64,000 bases of DNA from Flectobacillus longus (GCF_030056705.1 NZ_JASHIC010000004.1:248001-312000), one strand, 5' to 3'. Numbered from the stretch's first letter, positions 36,645-45,938 are shown. Notes: generated by a model not told the origin, from the sequence alone. Program-made: numbers and translations.

Positions 36645-37626
36645 TTTCGAGCGCTCTTGATTTTAAGACTGTCTGACGAATAATATCATCTAGTTGTTGT
36701 GCACTTATTTTAAGCATTTCTACCAATAGTTGAATACTAGGAGGTATTACTTCGTTTTCCAATAAATCTACAGCTCCCAAGATATTTGCCACAGGGTGTC
36801 TAATCACATGTGATTGAGTATAAGCAATATCTTTGAGTTTGGAGTTCTGGTCTATAATAATCTGCTCACGTTCTTTTACTTTACTTATATCTTGAATGAT
36901 TGACCAAATACGAGGTTTTCCATGCTTGTCAATAACAAGTCTTCCATGTAATAAAATCGGTATAGTATGTCCATTTTTGTGGATATACTCTTTCTCATAA
37001 GGCCCATAACTTCCTGAGTTATGTAAGTTTCTTATCTGTTCTTGCTCTTGTTCTTCAAAAGAAACAGGTGTTAAGTCCCAATAACTCAAAGACAGGAGCT
37101 CTTCTTTGGAATACCCTGTCATTTGAAGCAAAGCTGTATTTACTTCAAGATATTGGCCATCCATCGAGTTGACAGCAATACCAACAGGTGATAGCTCAAA
37201 GATATTACTGTATTTGGTTTGATTCTCCAACAGCATGGCATTTATGCTGACAGTCTGTTCGTTAAGCTCTTCTACATGGGTAATGTCATGCCCAATACAC
37301 AATATTTCATGTGGTTCGTGGTTGGCGTCTAACAGTAATGTAAATTCCCACTGAGTCCATAAAAAACTGTTAGTAGAATAGGGTTTTCTTAAAATAACAG
37401 GAAAAGGCTTTTCAGGCTGAGACAAACAAAGCTGTACAGTTTCAGCGCATTTTGGATGGTCCTCAGCGTAAATAGTATCCATACTAAATACTCCCACCAA
37501 ACTTTTATTTAAGTACTCAAATCGCTTCTGGAAATGCGGTGACACATACGTGATAAAACCTTCTAGGTCGATTTTTACAACGTACAGATAGTTAGAGTTC
37601 TTAATAGCATCAACAACTTTCGACAT
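36598..37626 (-). CDS. PAS-domain protein with kinase-like H-box but no ATPase domain
   Basis: 342 residues. PAS domain 1 spans about 8-115 (YLYVVKIDLEGFITYVSPHF) and PAS domain 2 about 135-255 (FELSPVGIAVNSMDGQYLEVN, YIHKNGHTIPILLHGRLV). A coiled linker leads to a histidine-kinase-type helix (THVIRHPVANILG-like: QSHVIRHPVANILGAVDLLE) near 273-292 with the usual phosphoacceptor His-Pro, then the protein ends at ALETNEEEISRLHTRDSA. No N, G1 or G2 boxes are present. Either another kinase phosphorylates it, or it is a signalling scaffold. No frameshifted ATPase remnant follows, since the next DNA is the convergent gene. Confidence 0.85.
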   Translation of the reverse strand: MSKVVDAIKNSNYLYVVKIDLEGFITYVSPHFQKRFEYLNKSLVGVFSMDTIYAEDHPKCAETVQLCLSQPEKPFPVILRKPYSTNSFLWTQWEFTLLLDANHEPHEILCIGHDITHVEELNEQTVSINAMLLENQTKYSNIFELSPVGIAVNSMDGQYLEVNTALLQMTGYSKEELLSLSYWDLTPVSFEEQEQEQIRNLHNSGSYGPYEKEYIHKNGHTIPILLHGRLVIDKHGKPRIWSIIQDISKVKEREQIIIDQNSKLKDIAYTQSHVIRHPVANILGAVDLLENEVIPPSIQLLVEMLKISAQQLDDIIRQTVLKSRALETNEEEISRLHTRDSA

Positions 37627-37801
37627 AATTGTGCGTATGTTAGTTCTAAGCTTCTATCAAGATAGAAGAGTAAGGCAATTATAATTCATCAAAAATTAGC
37701 GGTTTATTGAAGCTGAGCTGGGGTTGGTACGTTTTTATAAAAGTAGCCCTTTCTCGCAAATAGTAATACAACTAGACTCATTTTCATGCGAAATATACTA
37801 A

Positions 37802-38353
37802 TTAATCAAATTTTTTGGGCAATTTTAACTCCTTCGCATAGTAAGCGGTAGCATACTCATAATTATACTGTAGAAGTAAGTTAAGGTTTTCATGAAAATC
37901 AAACTGTTCATCTGGATGTAGTTTTTCGGCTTTTTTAACCACAGCCTCTGTTCTCTTGGCTAAATATTGCAATAAGGCATCTGCATAAGAACTATATTTC
38001 TCAACTATATAGGTATTGTGCTCAAAACACCCTTTAATAAGTGCAATTGTGAGCTCAACTTCTCCATATTTATCTTTCGTAATCTTGAGGTGACGTGTGA
38101 TAGCACTACTCATTTTTCGAATTTCATAAAGCAATGCTTTAGGAGATGTTATATAAGAATGATACATCATTTCAAATGCCTCATGCAAATCTGTCCTGCG
38201 TTCTTGCAAGGTTTCTCCTGCTTCTAGTAATTCAAACTCGAATTTTTCAATCAGTAATTTATCTTTTCCAATCAAGCGAATCAAAAGTTTATCTTTTTCT
38301 TTTTGAGATAAATCAAGAATAGCTTGTTGGAGATTTTTTTCAATTTTAGCCAT
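37802..38353 (-). CDS. Conserved hypothetical helical protein
   Basis: 183 residues, mainly alpha-helical and charged (MAKIEKNLQQAILDLSQKEK ... HENLNLLLQYNYEYATAYYA). No signal peptide, membrane segment or known catalytic motif. It is likely cytoplasmic. Function unknown. Its start is 66 nt from the divergent CrtW-like gene, so the two share a promoter region. Confidence 0.75.
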   Translation of the reverse strand: MAKIEKNLQQAILDLSQKEKDKLLIRLIGKDKLLIEKFEFELLEAGETLQERRTDLHEAFEMMYHSYITSPKALLYEIRKMSSAITRHLKITKDKYGEVELTIALIKGCFEHNTYIVEKYSSYADALLQYLAKRTEAVVKKAEKLHPDEQFDFHENLNLLLQYNYEYATAYYAKELKLPKKFD

Positions 38354-38418
38354 GAAAATAGGATTAACTTTACATTTGATGTTTGTAACAAAGTTATAGG
38401 CTTACTTGTTTAACCAAT

Positions 38419-39117
38419 ATGAACTCACTCAAAAATTATAAAGGTTTATATTATGCCGCTCTGATTTTACTCTTGTGGGGTGCAAATCTTTGGTATTTTC
38501 TACATTATCCAGTGCGATTCGACGACCCAGTGATATATCTTGGGTTACTGGTACAAACACACCTTTACACAGGTGTATTTATTACTGCACATGATGCCAT
38601 TCATGGTGTAGTGATGCCACATCGCCCAAAGGTTAATTATTGGATTGGCTGGCTTTGCGCCACTTTGTTTGCCTTCAATAATTACAATAAGCTAAGTGCC
38701 AAGCATCATTTACACCACAAGCATTCGGTAAGTGAGCAAGACCCCGATTATTATGATGGCAACTTTTTTCGATGGTATCTTAAGTTTGCCCTAGAATATG
38801 TCACTATATGGCAAATCATACTAATGGCAGTTACCTATAATTTACTCAAATTAGTCTTTCCTATGTGGAATCTAATTCTGTTTTGGGAAATACCTGCTAT
38901 CATAAGCACTCTGCAATTATTTTATTTTGGCACATATTTGCCACATCGAGGTGAACACAGCCCAACAGATAAACATAAAGCTCGAAGTCAAGGGCTAAAT
39001 CACTGGATAGCCTTTTTCTCCTGCTACTTTTTTGGATACCATCATGAACATCATGCTTACCCCTATTTGCCTTGGTGGAAACTGGCAGACGCCAAAGAAA
39101 AGACTGAATCCAAGTAG
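38419..39117 (+). CDS. crtW: Beta-carotene ketolase (CrtW-like, fatty acid desaturase family)
   Basis: 232 residues with about five hydrophobic segments and the three iron-binding histidine boxes: HDAIHG (58-63), HHLHHKHSVSEQDPD (96-110) and GYHHEHHAYPYLPWW near the C-terminus. HDxxHG, a DPD after the second box and HxEHHxxPxxPWW are the CrtW pattern, so 4-ketolation of carotenoid rings is the best guess; a related carotenoid or lipid desaturase is possible. It would help make red keto-carotenoids in the membrane. A polyprenyl diphosphate synthase lies convergent about 320 bp away. Confidence 0.8.
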   Translation: MNSLKNYKGLYYAALILLLWGANLWYFLHYPVRFDDPVIYLGLLVQTHLYTGVFITAHDAIHGVVMPHRPKVNYWIGWLCATLFAFNNYNKLSAKHHLHHKHSVSEQDPDYYDGNFFRWYLKFALEYVTIWQIILMAVTYNLLKLVFPMWNLILFWEIPAIISTLQLFYFGTYLPHRGEHSPTDKHKARSQGLNHWIAFFSCYFFGYHHEHHAYPYLPWWKLADAKEKTESK

Positions 39118-39124
39118 CTGATTT

Positions 39125-39325
39125 ACCCTTGATTGAGTGAATTGAGATTGAGTGAATGAGTGTTTATTTTAAAATTTGTATTCTGCAATGCTTCGCGTCT
39201 TAAGCCGAGTAAAAAACAGCATAGTAGTATCAAAAAAAGCGCTCGAAAAATAATTTTCGAGCGCTTTTTTTGAAATTTATAGAATCATCCTAGTCACAAA
39301 ATTTGGGATGACTCATATTTGATGC
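39125..39325 (+). repeat. Composite intergenic repeat module, copy 2
   Basis: Same order of parts as at 8444-8660: GTGAATTGAGATTGAGTGAATGAG, then GCAATGCTTCGCGTCTTAAG, then AGTATCAAAAAAAGCGC hairpin, then GGGATGACTCAT. Both copies lie between convergent genes. The hairpin stems differ in bases but keep pairing. Confidence 0.75.
39230..39275. terminator. Bidirectional terminator, 20-bp perfect stem
   Basis: TCAAAAAAAGCGCTCGAAAA and TTTTCGAGCGCTTTTTTTGA are exact complements with a 4-nt loop. It serves the convergent crtW-like and polyprenyl synthase genes. Confidence 0.9.
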
Positions 39326-39437
39326 TGTATTTCAGAATGATATCTTTTAGAGACAAAGTATTGGGTCTCTAAAAGTATAAATCACATAAAAATTATCACT
39401 AATTCACTCAACCACCATTCACTAAATGAAGACTTGA

Positions 39438-40412
39438 CTATTTAGCTCGTTCTATCGTAAACTGCACCAACCCTGCCAACGATGTGCGGTAAATAGAATC
39501 GGGGAATGAATCCAAAATAGCTAGCGCTTCGCGAACAATATTTTGCATTACTTCAGTAGCATATTGCAAACCTCCTGACTTCTTCACAAAATCAATCACC
39601 TCCGCTACCTTTTTAGGATTTTCAGAATCATTCTTAATCGTATTGATTACATGACGCTTGGTACTCCAATCAGCCTGATTGAGGGCATATATCAAAGGCA
39701 AAGTCATTTTCTTTTCCTTTATGTCAATGCCTAAAGGTTTACCTATTTCGGCATCTCCGTAATCAAAAAGGTCATCTTTAATTTGGAAAGCAATACCAAC
39801 TTTTTCGCCAAATAGCCTTGCTTTTTCTACCGTTTCGGCATTGGCTCCTGCCGACGACATTCCAGCAGCACAACAAGCGGCTATTAATGTAGCTGTTTTC
39901 TGACGAATAATTTCAAAATAAATATCTTCGGTAATATCCAACTTCCGAGCTTTCTCTATTTGTAAAAGTTCTCCTTCTGACATTTCACGAACGGCCGTCG
40001 AAACGATTTTCAGCATCTCAAAATCGCCGTGATCTATCGATAGGAGCAATCCTTTCGATAGTAGATAATCCCCTACCAATACCGCAATTTTGTTTTTCCA
40101 GAGAGCATTTACGGAGAAAAAACCACGACGATAATTAGAATCGTCCACCACATCGTCATGCACAAGCGTAGCCGTGTGAAGAAGCTCGATAAGCGCTGCG
40201 CCACGATAGGTTTCTTCTGTGATTTTACCAAATACTCCCGCCGACAAAAATACAAACATTGGACGGAGTTGTTTCCCTTTGCGCTGGACAATATAATTCA
40301 TGATTGTGTCCAACAGCATCACTTTAGTTTTCATAAACTGTCGAAATTTGCCTTCAAAGGCATCCATTTCGGCAGCGATGGGAGCTTGTATTTCCTTGAT
40401 TGATAAAGACAT
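39438..40412 (-). CDS. Polyprenyl diphosphate synthase
   Basis: 324 residues from MSLSIKEIQAPI; an earlier ATG would add 18 residues that look unlike the family. Two aspartate-rich motifs are present: VHDDVVDDSNYRRG (first, near 85) and KDDLFDYGDAEIGKP (second). GKQLRPMFVFLSAG binds isopentenyl diphosphate. It builds long-chain prenyl diphosphates, most likely for the menaquinone side chain (IspB/HepT type). Supplying geranylgeranyl diphosphate for carotenoids is less likely from the length and sequence but not excluded. Confidence 0.88.
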   Translation of the reverse strand: MSLSIKEIQAPIAAEMDAFEGKFRQFMKTKVMLLDTIMNYIVQRKGKQLRPMFVFLSAGVFGKITEETYRGAALIELLHTATLVHDDVVDDSNYRRGFFSVNALWKNKIAVLVGDYLLSKGLLLSIDHGDFEMLKIVSTAVREMSEGELLQIEKARKLDITEDIYFEIIRQKTATLIAACCAAGMSSAGANAETVEKARLFGEKVGIAFQIKDDLFDYGDAEIGKPLGIDIKEKKMTLPLIYALNQADWSTKRHVINTIKNDSENPKKVAEVIDFVKKSGGLQYATEVMQNIVREALAILDSFPDSIYRTSLAGLVQFTIERAK

Positions 40413-40796
40413 TTGTTCAATTGCTGGGCACCTAGTTTGGGTATATTTTATGACAAAGACAGGCACCGTTCTTAATTACGACGCAAATTAGTCGATTTAG
40501 ATAAAAAACAGGTACTTTAACCTGACTTTATAACATAAAAACTGTATTTTAGTTTGTTAAAAGTTTTAGTTTTTTCCCTTCAAAAACCTATTCGTAAAAA
40601 GGAAATAGAAGGTAAAAAATGTAAACTTTGAGATAAATATTTCTAAAAAACAGCAAGTATTCTATTGATTATTAACAACTTTAGCTATTATTGCTTGTAT
40701 AATAAAGTAAAAAATATTTTTCAAAAACGAATATCTTTTTTCTTTCCAAAGTTACCTAATTATTTAACTATGAACCAAGAATATTGAAACACCACT
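40413..40796. other. AT-rich divergent gap, nothing recognised
   Basis: 384 bp of about 75 percent A+T between the prenyl synthase (minus) and patatin (plus) genes. Many poly-A/T runs. No clear promoter pair, RNA or repeat. Confidence 0.4.
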
Positions 40797-41732
40797 ATGA
40801 GTAAAATATTAGTATTGGCAGGTGGTTCTGTCAAAGGGGCTTATCAAACAGGGGTTGTTCGTGCGGTATTTGAGTCTGGTTTTTATCCAGATGCTATTTA
40901 TGGGGTTTCGGCAGGAAGTATGAATGCGTCCTATTTGGTCAATGCCATGGGTAGACAAATGCTCGAGAATGGTATTATTGACTACACTGAAACAGCCTTA
41001 GATTTATCTCAATTTTGGGCAAATAATATCACAACCCCAGATTCTTTGGCTTTACGCCGTGGTACTTACGAATTGGGATTAAGCGCTATTAGAAGAAACT
41101 TTGAAGGTTTATTAGATACAACCCCACTCAAAGAAATACTCCATAACAATATTCATCTTCGCAATCTCAATGCAAGTCCTGTATCACTGAAAGTTGGTGC
41201 AGTTGATATTATCAACGGCAATATGATTTATGCTGACCCTAGTTATGAGCATTTTTTAGATTATGTGATGGCATCGTCGGCTATTCCAATTTTGATGCCT
41301 GTTATCAATATTGGTGATCACAAAAAAATGGCTTTTCTGGACGGGGGTATGCGCGATGTAGCTCCAGTCAAAAAAGCTATTGACGATGGTGCAGATGAGA
41401 TTGTATGTATCGCCTGCCACACTCGTAAGCTCGACGGCGGGTATTTTCCTTACGGAAACTTATTGGCATTGGTTGATAGAGTAATGGATATTGCCGTAAA
41501 CGAATGTCTCAATGCCGATTTGGACTGGGCGGAGTTCAGAAATGAATGTTTACCCGAAGATGGAAGCTGTGCTACTTCAGGCATTTTGAAAGGTCAAAAA
41601 AGAATCAAATTAAAAATTATTCGCCCTCAACAGCCCTTAAATATCGACATACAGTCATTTGACAAAGACGATATTGAAAGACTAATTTTATTAGGCTACC
41701 AACAAGGAAGAGATGAAATGAAGAATTATTAA
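40797..41732 (+). CDS. Patatin-like phospholipase
   Basis: 311 residues, no signal peptide. The catalytic Ser-Asp dyad is visible: Ser38 in GVSAGSMNA and Asp182 in FLDGGMRD. The oxyanion-hole stretch reads LAGGSVKGAYQTGV, with Lys where Arg is usual (GGxRG). It probably hydrolyses acyl chains from lipids on the cytoplasmic side. Monocistronic, followed by a palindrome that may end transcription. Confidence 0.9.
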   Translation: MSKILVLAGGSVKGAYQTGVVRAVFESGFYPDAIYGVSAGSMNASYLVNAMGRQMLENGIIDYTETALDLSQFWANNITTPDSLALRRGTYELGLSAIRRNFEGLLDTTPLKEILHNNIHLRNLNASPVSLKVGAVDIINGNMIYADPSYEHFLDYVMASSAIPILMPVINIGDHKKMAFLDGGMRDVAPVKKAIDDGADEIVCIACHTRKLDGGYFPYGNLLALVDRVMDIAVNECLNADLDWAEFRNECLPEDGSCATSGILKGQKRIKLKIIRPQQPLNIDIQSFDKDDIERLILLGYQQGRDEMKNY

Positions 41733-41811
41733 GGGAAGGTTATTTATTACTGGTATATCCGTTGTTTGAGCGTATGTAAACAGCTTTTTCACAAAGAGAT
41801 GAATCACTACC

Positions 41812-41853
41812 AATTGAGTGATTGCTGAATGAGTGATTTAGTGATTATTTTAA
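41812..41853 (+). repeat. GAGTGA-type intergenic tract
   Basis: CAATTGAGTGATTGCTGAAT followed by GAGTGATTTAGTGATTATTT. It precedes a GACGCAATGCTTTGCGT palindrome, the same order as in the composite modules at 8444 and 39125. Confidence 0.55.
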
Positions 41854-41862
41854 GAAGAAATT

Positions 41863-41900
41863 CACCAGTAGAGACGCAATGCTTTGCGTTTCTACTGGTG
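41863..41900. terminator. 17-bp palindrome after the patatin gene
   Basis: CACCAGTAGAGACGCAA, loop TGCT, then TTGCGTTTCTACTGGTG (one G-T). The core GTAGAGACGCAATGC resembles a dispersed palindrome; weaker versions lie at 8512 and 39185. It may act as terminator between the convergent patatin and kdsA genes. Confidence 0.6.
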
Positions 41901-41938
41901 AAGCAATCAATTTTCACTCAGTTAGAACTGAACCATGT

Positions 41939-42748
41939 TTAAACAATGGCTTGTCTAACTCGTACTAATTTTTCTAATAAAGCTTCTAGTTTGTCTAATG
42001 GCAACATATTGGCTCCATCAGATTTAGCAATAGCTGGATTAGGGTGCGTTTCAATAAACAAACCCTCTGCTCCTACAGCAATAGCTGCTTTGGCAATAGT
42101 TTCAATCAATTGGGGCTTGCCACCTGTTACACCAGTTCCTTGGTTTGGTTGTTGCAACGAGTGAGTACAATCCATCACCACTGGAACACCATGAGCTTGC
42201 ATTTCAGGAATATTGCGATAATCAACCACCAAGTCACCATAGCCAAAAGAGTTACCACGGTCTGTCAAAAATACCTGAGCATTAGGGTTTTCGTGCAATA
42301 CCTTCTCTACAGCAAATCCCATAGAAGGACCAGACATAAACTGTCCTTTTTTAATGTTTACAGCTTTACCTGTCTTGGCAGCAGCAGCCAAAAGGTCTGT
42401 CTGACGGCACAGAAATGCTGGAATTTGTAATACATCTACATACGGAGCTGCCATAGCCGCTTCGTCAGACTCATGAATATCTGTTACCGTAGGAAGGTCA
42501 TAATACTCGCCCACTTCTTTCAAGATTTCCAAGGCAGGAATATCCCCGATACCTGTAAAAGAGTTCAATTTTGTACGGTTTGCTTTACGGTATGAACCTT
42601 TGAAAATAAATGGAATACCAAATTGGTCAGTAATCCCTTTTATTTTTTCAGCAATTTCAAAAGCCAAATCACGATTCTCGATGGCACAACTACCTGCCAT
42701 TAAGAAGAAATTATTTTTATCTAAGTTTTTTAATTTGGGAATATTCAT
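41939..42748 (-). CDS. kdsA: 3-deoxy-8-phosphooctulonate synthase
   Basis: 269 residues. FKGSYRKANRTKLNSFTGIGD, QIPAFLCRQTDLLAAAA, VFLTDRGNSFGYGDLVVD and MDCTHSLQQPNQ are KdsA blocks. It condenses arabinose-5-phosphate with phosphoenolpyruvate to Kdo-8-phosphate for LPS inner core. The N-terminal MAGSCAIENRD has Cys21 where metal-dependent enzymes (Aquifex Cys11) have the metal ligand and E. coli has Asn, so this is predicted to be the metal-dependent class. It ends next to the convergent patatin gene; murB lies upstream on the same strand. Confidence 0.95.
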   Translation of the reverse strand: MNIPKLKNLDKNNFFLMAGSCAIENRDLAFEIAEKIKGITDQFGIPFIFKGSYRKANRTKLNSFTGIGDIPALEILKEVGEYYDLPTVTDIHESDEAAMAAPYVDVLQIPAFLCRQTDLLAAAAKTGKAVNIKKGQFMSGPSMGFAVEKVLHENPNAQVFLTDRGNSFGYGDLVVDYRNIPEMQAHGVPVVMDCTHSLQQPNQGTGVTGGKPQLIETIAKAAIAVGAEGLFIETHPNPAIAKSDGANMLPLDKLEALLEKLVRVRQAIV

Positions 42749-42821
42749 GTTGGATATTTGTTTTTGGGAGAAAAACTTTGATTGAGTTCTATTAGTGATC
42801 GTATCGTTATAACGCTTAATC

Positions 42822-43841
42822 TTATATAAAATTCACCTCTGGATGTAGCAAAATACCGAATTTTTCTTTGACCGAATCTTGAATTTTATAGGCTAATTCT
42901 TTAATCGCTTTGCCATTTCCCCCACCATGGTTTACAAGTACGAGAGCTTGCTTGGCGTGTACTCCTATTTGTCCATCTCTGTAGCCCTTCCAACCAGCTT
43001 GCTCAATAAGCCAGCCTGCGGGTACTTTAATTAACTCAGGATTTACACTCGGAAACGAAACAATATGTGGAAATTTTTCTTTTAACGTATCAAACTGCGC
43101 TTTGGGTATTTCTGGATTTTTGAAAAAACTACCCGAATTGCCTATTTCAGCAGGATTAGGCAATTTACTCTGACGAATATGAATCACTGCATCGCTAATA
43201 GCTTTGATACTGAGTTTTTCAATACCCATTTCTTTCAAAGTGTCTTTAATGGCGCCATATTCGACATGAAAGTTGGGCGTTTTACTAAGTCTAAACGTTA
43301 CATTAACAATAACATATTGATTTTTGTGAGAGTTCTTAAAAATACTTTCTCGATAACCAAAATGACATTGCTCTAAGGTAAAGGTTTCTATTTCGAGCGT
43401 TTTTAAATTGAGCGCTTCTAGTTTTTCAAAAACATCTTTGATTTCTATTCCATAAGCTCCAATATTTTGCATTGGTGCAGCGCCCACCGTGCCAGGAATC
43501 AACGAAAGGTTTTCGACACCAGCCCAGCCATTCTCAATACAATGTAATACAAACTCATGCCAAACCACACCTGCTCCTGCCTGTAGATACACATGTGTTT
43601 CGTCTTCATTTACTTTAGTAACTCCCTGAATATCAATTTTAATTACCAATCCTTCAAAATCTTTTGTCAATAAAATATTGCTACCACCGCCCAAAAATAG
43701 TTTTGGGGTATCTTTGAAAGTTTCTAGTGATAAAACTTCTACCAATGCTTCGACTGTTTTGACCTCAGTAAAAAATTGTGCTGTAGCATCAAGCCCAAAG
43801 GTATTGTAGGCTTTTAAAGGAATATTTTCTTGAATATTCAT
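42822..43841 (-). CDS. murB: UDP-N-acetylenolpyruvoylglucosamine reductase
   Basis: 339 residues. FAD-binding motif LGGGSNILLTKDFEGLVI, IPGTVGAAPMQNIGAYGIEI and the catalytic Ser region GNSGSFFKNPEI define MurB; the retained Tyr of IGAYG and the length fit the E. coli-like type I. It reduces enolpyruvyl-UDP-GlcNAc to UDP-MurNAc in peptidoglycan synthesis. kdsA follows about 70 nt downstream on the same strand, so an operon is likely. A good promoter lies 45 nt upstream of its start. Confidence 0.95.
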   Translation of the reverse strand: MNIQENIPLKAYNTFGLDATAQFFTEVKTVEALVEVLSLETFKDTPKLFLGGGSNILLTKDFEGLVIKIDIQGVTKVNEDETHVYLQAGAGVVWHEFVLHCIENGWAGVENLSLIPGTVGAAPMQNIGAYGIEIKDVFEKLEALNLKTLEIETFTLEQCHFGYRESIFKNSHKNQYVIVNVTFRLSKTPNFHVEYGAIKDTLKEMGIEKLSIKAISDAVIHIRQSKLPNPAEIGNSGSFFKNPEIPKAQFDTLKEKFPHIVSFPSVNPELIKVPAGWLIEQAGWKGYRDGQIGVHAKQALVLVNHGGGNGKAIKELAYKIQDSVKEKFGILLHPEVNFI

Positions 43842-43885
43842 TAGGTTGTTGTTGGAACGAATGAAAATTTAAAATAAACGTAAAG

Positions 43886-43915
43886 CAAAGTTACAATGAG
43901 TAAGGTGCTTTTCAA
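43886..43915 (-). promoter_or_regulatory. Promoter of murB
   Basis: On the minus strand TTG (43913-43915), a 19-nt spacer and TAACTTTG (43886-43893), a full match to the -7 consensus. A plus-strand TATCTTTG at 43933-43940 could serve the divergent SPOR-protein gene but lacks a clear -33 box. Confidence 0.65.
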
Positions 43916-44051
43916 TTATTTTAATAAAATTGTATCTTTGGCAAGACTTCCGTCTGAGTTATCTATTGCAATTCTAATCCTTTATTCTAATCTTGGCTGG
44001 TATTGATAACCTTTCGCAAAAATTAAGTCATTATAATCCTGAGCAAATTAT

Positions 44052-44642
44052 ATGAAAAAATACATCGGAGTAGTAGGTTTTTATGGAATACTTTTGTTGA
44101 CTTCTGCTTGTGCTTCGCAAAGCCCAACCGCTTCGACCCAAACAGGTATGTCGGCTAGTAAAACAAAAAGTGGAGAAACAGGTCGCATCGAACACCAAGT
44201 TTTCCAGCAAGACTTGTCTAGTTTTCGTCCAAAATTCAAAGATCCAGATGAGTCTAATCAGGTCTTAAATTCGGCCAAAGCCTCTAAAATTATTTTCGAC
44301 AATCGAGATGTAGCATTATATATCAATAAGCGCTTAGACCCTATTTTGGATACTATTGCCTCGCAAAACAAAAATATCAAGTTTGCAAACGGCTTTCGCA
44401 TTCAGATATATGTCGGAAATGACCGCAAGTCGGCCGACGATGCCAAGGTGTATACTTATCAGACCTATCCAGAAATTTTTCCGTATTTGACATTTCAACA
44501 ACCTGTTTACAAAGTAAAAGTAGGAGATTTTTTAAACAGAATGGATGCTGAAAGGTACTTTGCCTCTATTAAAGAGACGTACCCCAGCGCCTTGATTTTA
44601 CCAGATAAAGTAGAAATCAAAAAAGGAATGTTTGTGAAATAA
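44052..44642 (+). CDS. SPOR-domain lipoprotein
   Basis: 196 residues. Lipoprotein signal MKKYIGVVGFYGILLLTSAC with a proper lipobox (TSAC). A Ser/Thr-rich linker follows. The C-terminal 75 residues (ANGFRIQIYVGNDRKSADDA ... VYKVKVGDFLNRMDAERYFASIKE) have the SPOR fold that binds denuded peptidoglycan at division sites. It is presumably anchored in the outer membrane facing the periplasm. Its gene is divergent from murB. Confidence 0.82.
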   Translation: MKKYIGVVGFYGILLLTSACASQSPTASTQTGMSASKTKSGETGRIEHQVFQQDLSSFRPKFKDPDESNQVLNSAKASKIIFDNRDVALYINKRLDPILDTIASQNKNIKFANGFRIQIYVGNDRKSADDAKVYTYQTYPEIFPYLTFQQPVYKVKVGDFLNRMDAERYFASIKETYPSALILPDKVEIKKGMFVK

Positions 44643-44773
44643 GGTTTTAGGAAAGAAGTATATTACGACACTTCCAAGCAACTTCCTTTCTTTGAAAAGT
44701 ACTATTTAGACCGTGACAATCATCGTTTAACTACGTATAAATTTTAACCATCTACTAACCAGTAAGTAAAAAC

Positions 44774-44805
44774 TTTGAGATTGGTGAATGGATTTATTAT
44801 TTTTG
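44774..44805 (+). promoter_or_regulatory. Promoter of gmd
   Basis: TTTG (44774-44777), a 20-nt spacer, TATTTTTG (44798-44805): a full match to the Bacteroidota TTTG-N20-TAnnTTTG pattern, 55 nt upstream of the start codon. Confidence 0.75.
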
Positions 44806-44860
44806 CAAGATGCTTAATCGGCAAATGGCAAAATTGAAATAACGTATTCTAATTTTATAA

Positions 44861-45925
44861 ATGAAAAAAGCCCTAATTACAGGTATTACAGGACAAGACG
44901 GAGCCTATTTGGCAGAGTTGCTCCTCTCGAAAGGTTACGAAGTTCATGGTATCAAACGCCGTAGTTCGTTGATAAATACACAAAGAATCGACCATTTGTA
45001 TGAAGATTTACACAAAGGAGATGTAAAATTTATTTTGCATTATGGCGATTTGAGTGATTCTACCAATATCATTCGTATTATTCAAGAAGTGCAGCCCGAC
45101 GAGATTTATAACCTAGGGGCGATGTCGCACGTAAAAGTTTCATTCGACGAACCAGAGTACACAGCTCAGGTAGATGGAATTGGTACCTTACGTATTTTAG
45201 AGGCTGTACGTTTGCTTGGTTTAACGAAAAAAACTAAAATTTATCAAGCTTCCACTTCTGAACTTTATGGTTTGGTACAAGAAGTGCCACAATCAGAAAA
45301 TACACCATTTTACCCTCGTTCACCTTACGCAGTAGCCAAATTATATGGTTATTGGATTACGGTAAACTATCGTGAAGCTTATGATATGTTTGCGGTGAAT
45401 GGTATTTTGTTTAACCACGAATCACCATTACGTGGCGAAACTTTCGTAACTCGTAAAATCACACGTGCTGTAGCTCAAATTGCTTTAGGACAACAAGATA
45501 AACTATATCTTGGAAACTTGGATGCTCAACGTGACTGGGGACATGCCAAAGATTATGTAGAAGCAATGTGGCTGATTTTGCAACAAGATACGCCAGAAGA
45601 TTACGTAATTGCGACAGGAATCACAACACGTGTACGTGAGTTTGTACGTATGGCATTTGCATTCGTTGGTATCGAAGTAGAGTTTACAGGCGAAGGTATC
45701 GACGAAAAAGGTATCGTTAAATCTTGTTCAAACCCTGCTTATCAAGTAGCTGTCGGAACAGAAGTTGTAGCAATTGACCCACGTTATTTCCGCCCAACAG
45801 AAGTAGAGTTGTTGATTGGTGACCCAACCAAAGCTCAAACCAAGTTGAACTGGAAACCAAAATTTGACTTGAATGCTCTCGTAGACGATATGATGCAAGC
45901 AGACGTTGCGCTGTTTTCAAAATAG
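44861..45925 (+). CDS. gmd: GDP-mannose 4,6-dehydratase
   Basis: 354 residues. NAD(P)-binding [20 protein letters not shown], then STSELYG and [10 protein letters not shown] (catalytic Tyr and Lys of the short-chain dehydrogenase fold), [16 protein letters not shown] and [13 protein letters not shown], all typical of Gmd. It converts GDP-D-mannose to GDP-4-keto-6-deoxymannose, the precursor of GDP-L-fucose, rhamnose or perosamine for surface glycans. fcl or other following enzymes are not adjacent. Confidence 0.95.
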   Translation: MKKALITGITGQDGAYLAELLLSKGYEVHGIKRRSSLINTQRIDHLYEDLHKGDVKFILHYGDLSDSTNIIRIIQEVQPDEIYNLGAMSHVKVSFDEPEYTAQVDGIGTLRILEAVRLLGLTKKTKIYQASTSELYGLVQEVPQSENTPFYPRSPYAVAKLYGYWITVNYREAYDMFAVNGILFNHESPLRGETFVTRKITRAVAQIALGQQDKLYLGNLDAQRDWGHAKDYVEAMWLILQQDTPEDYVIATGITTRVREFVRMAFAFVGIEVEFTGEGIDEKGIVKSCSNPAYQVAVGTEVVAIDPRYFRPTEVELLIGDPTKAQTKLNWKPKFDLNALVDDMMQADVALFSK

Positions 45926-45938
45926 ATTTTAAGATAAA

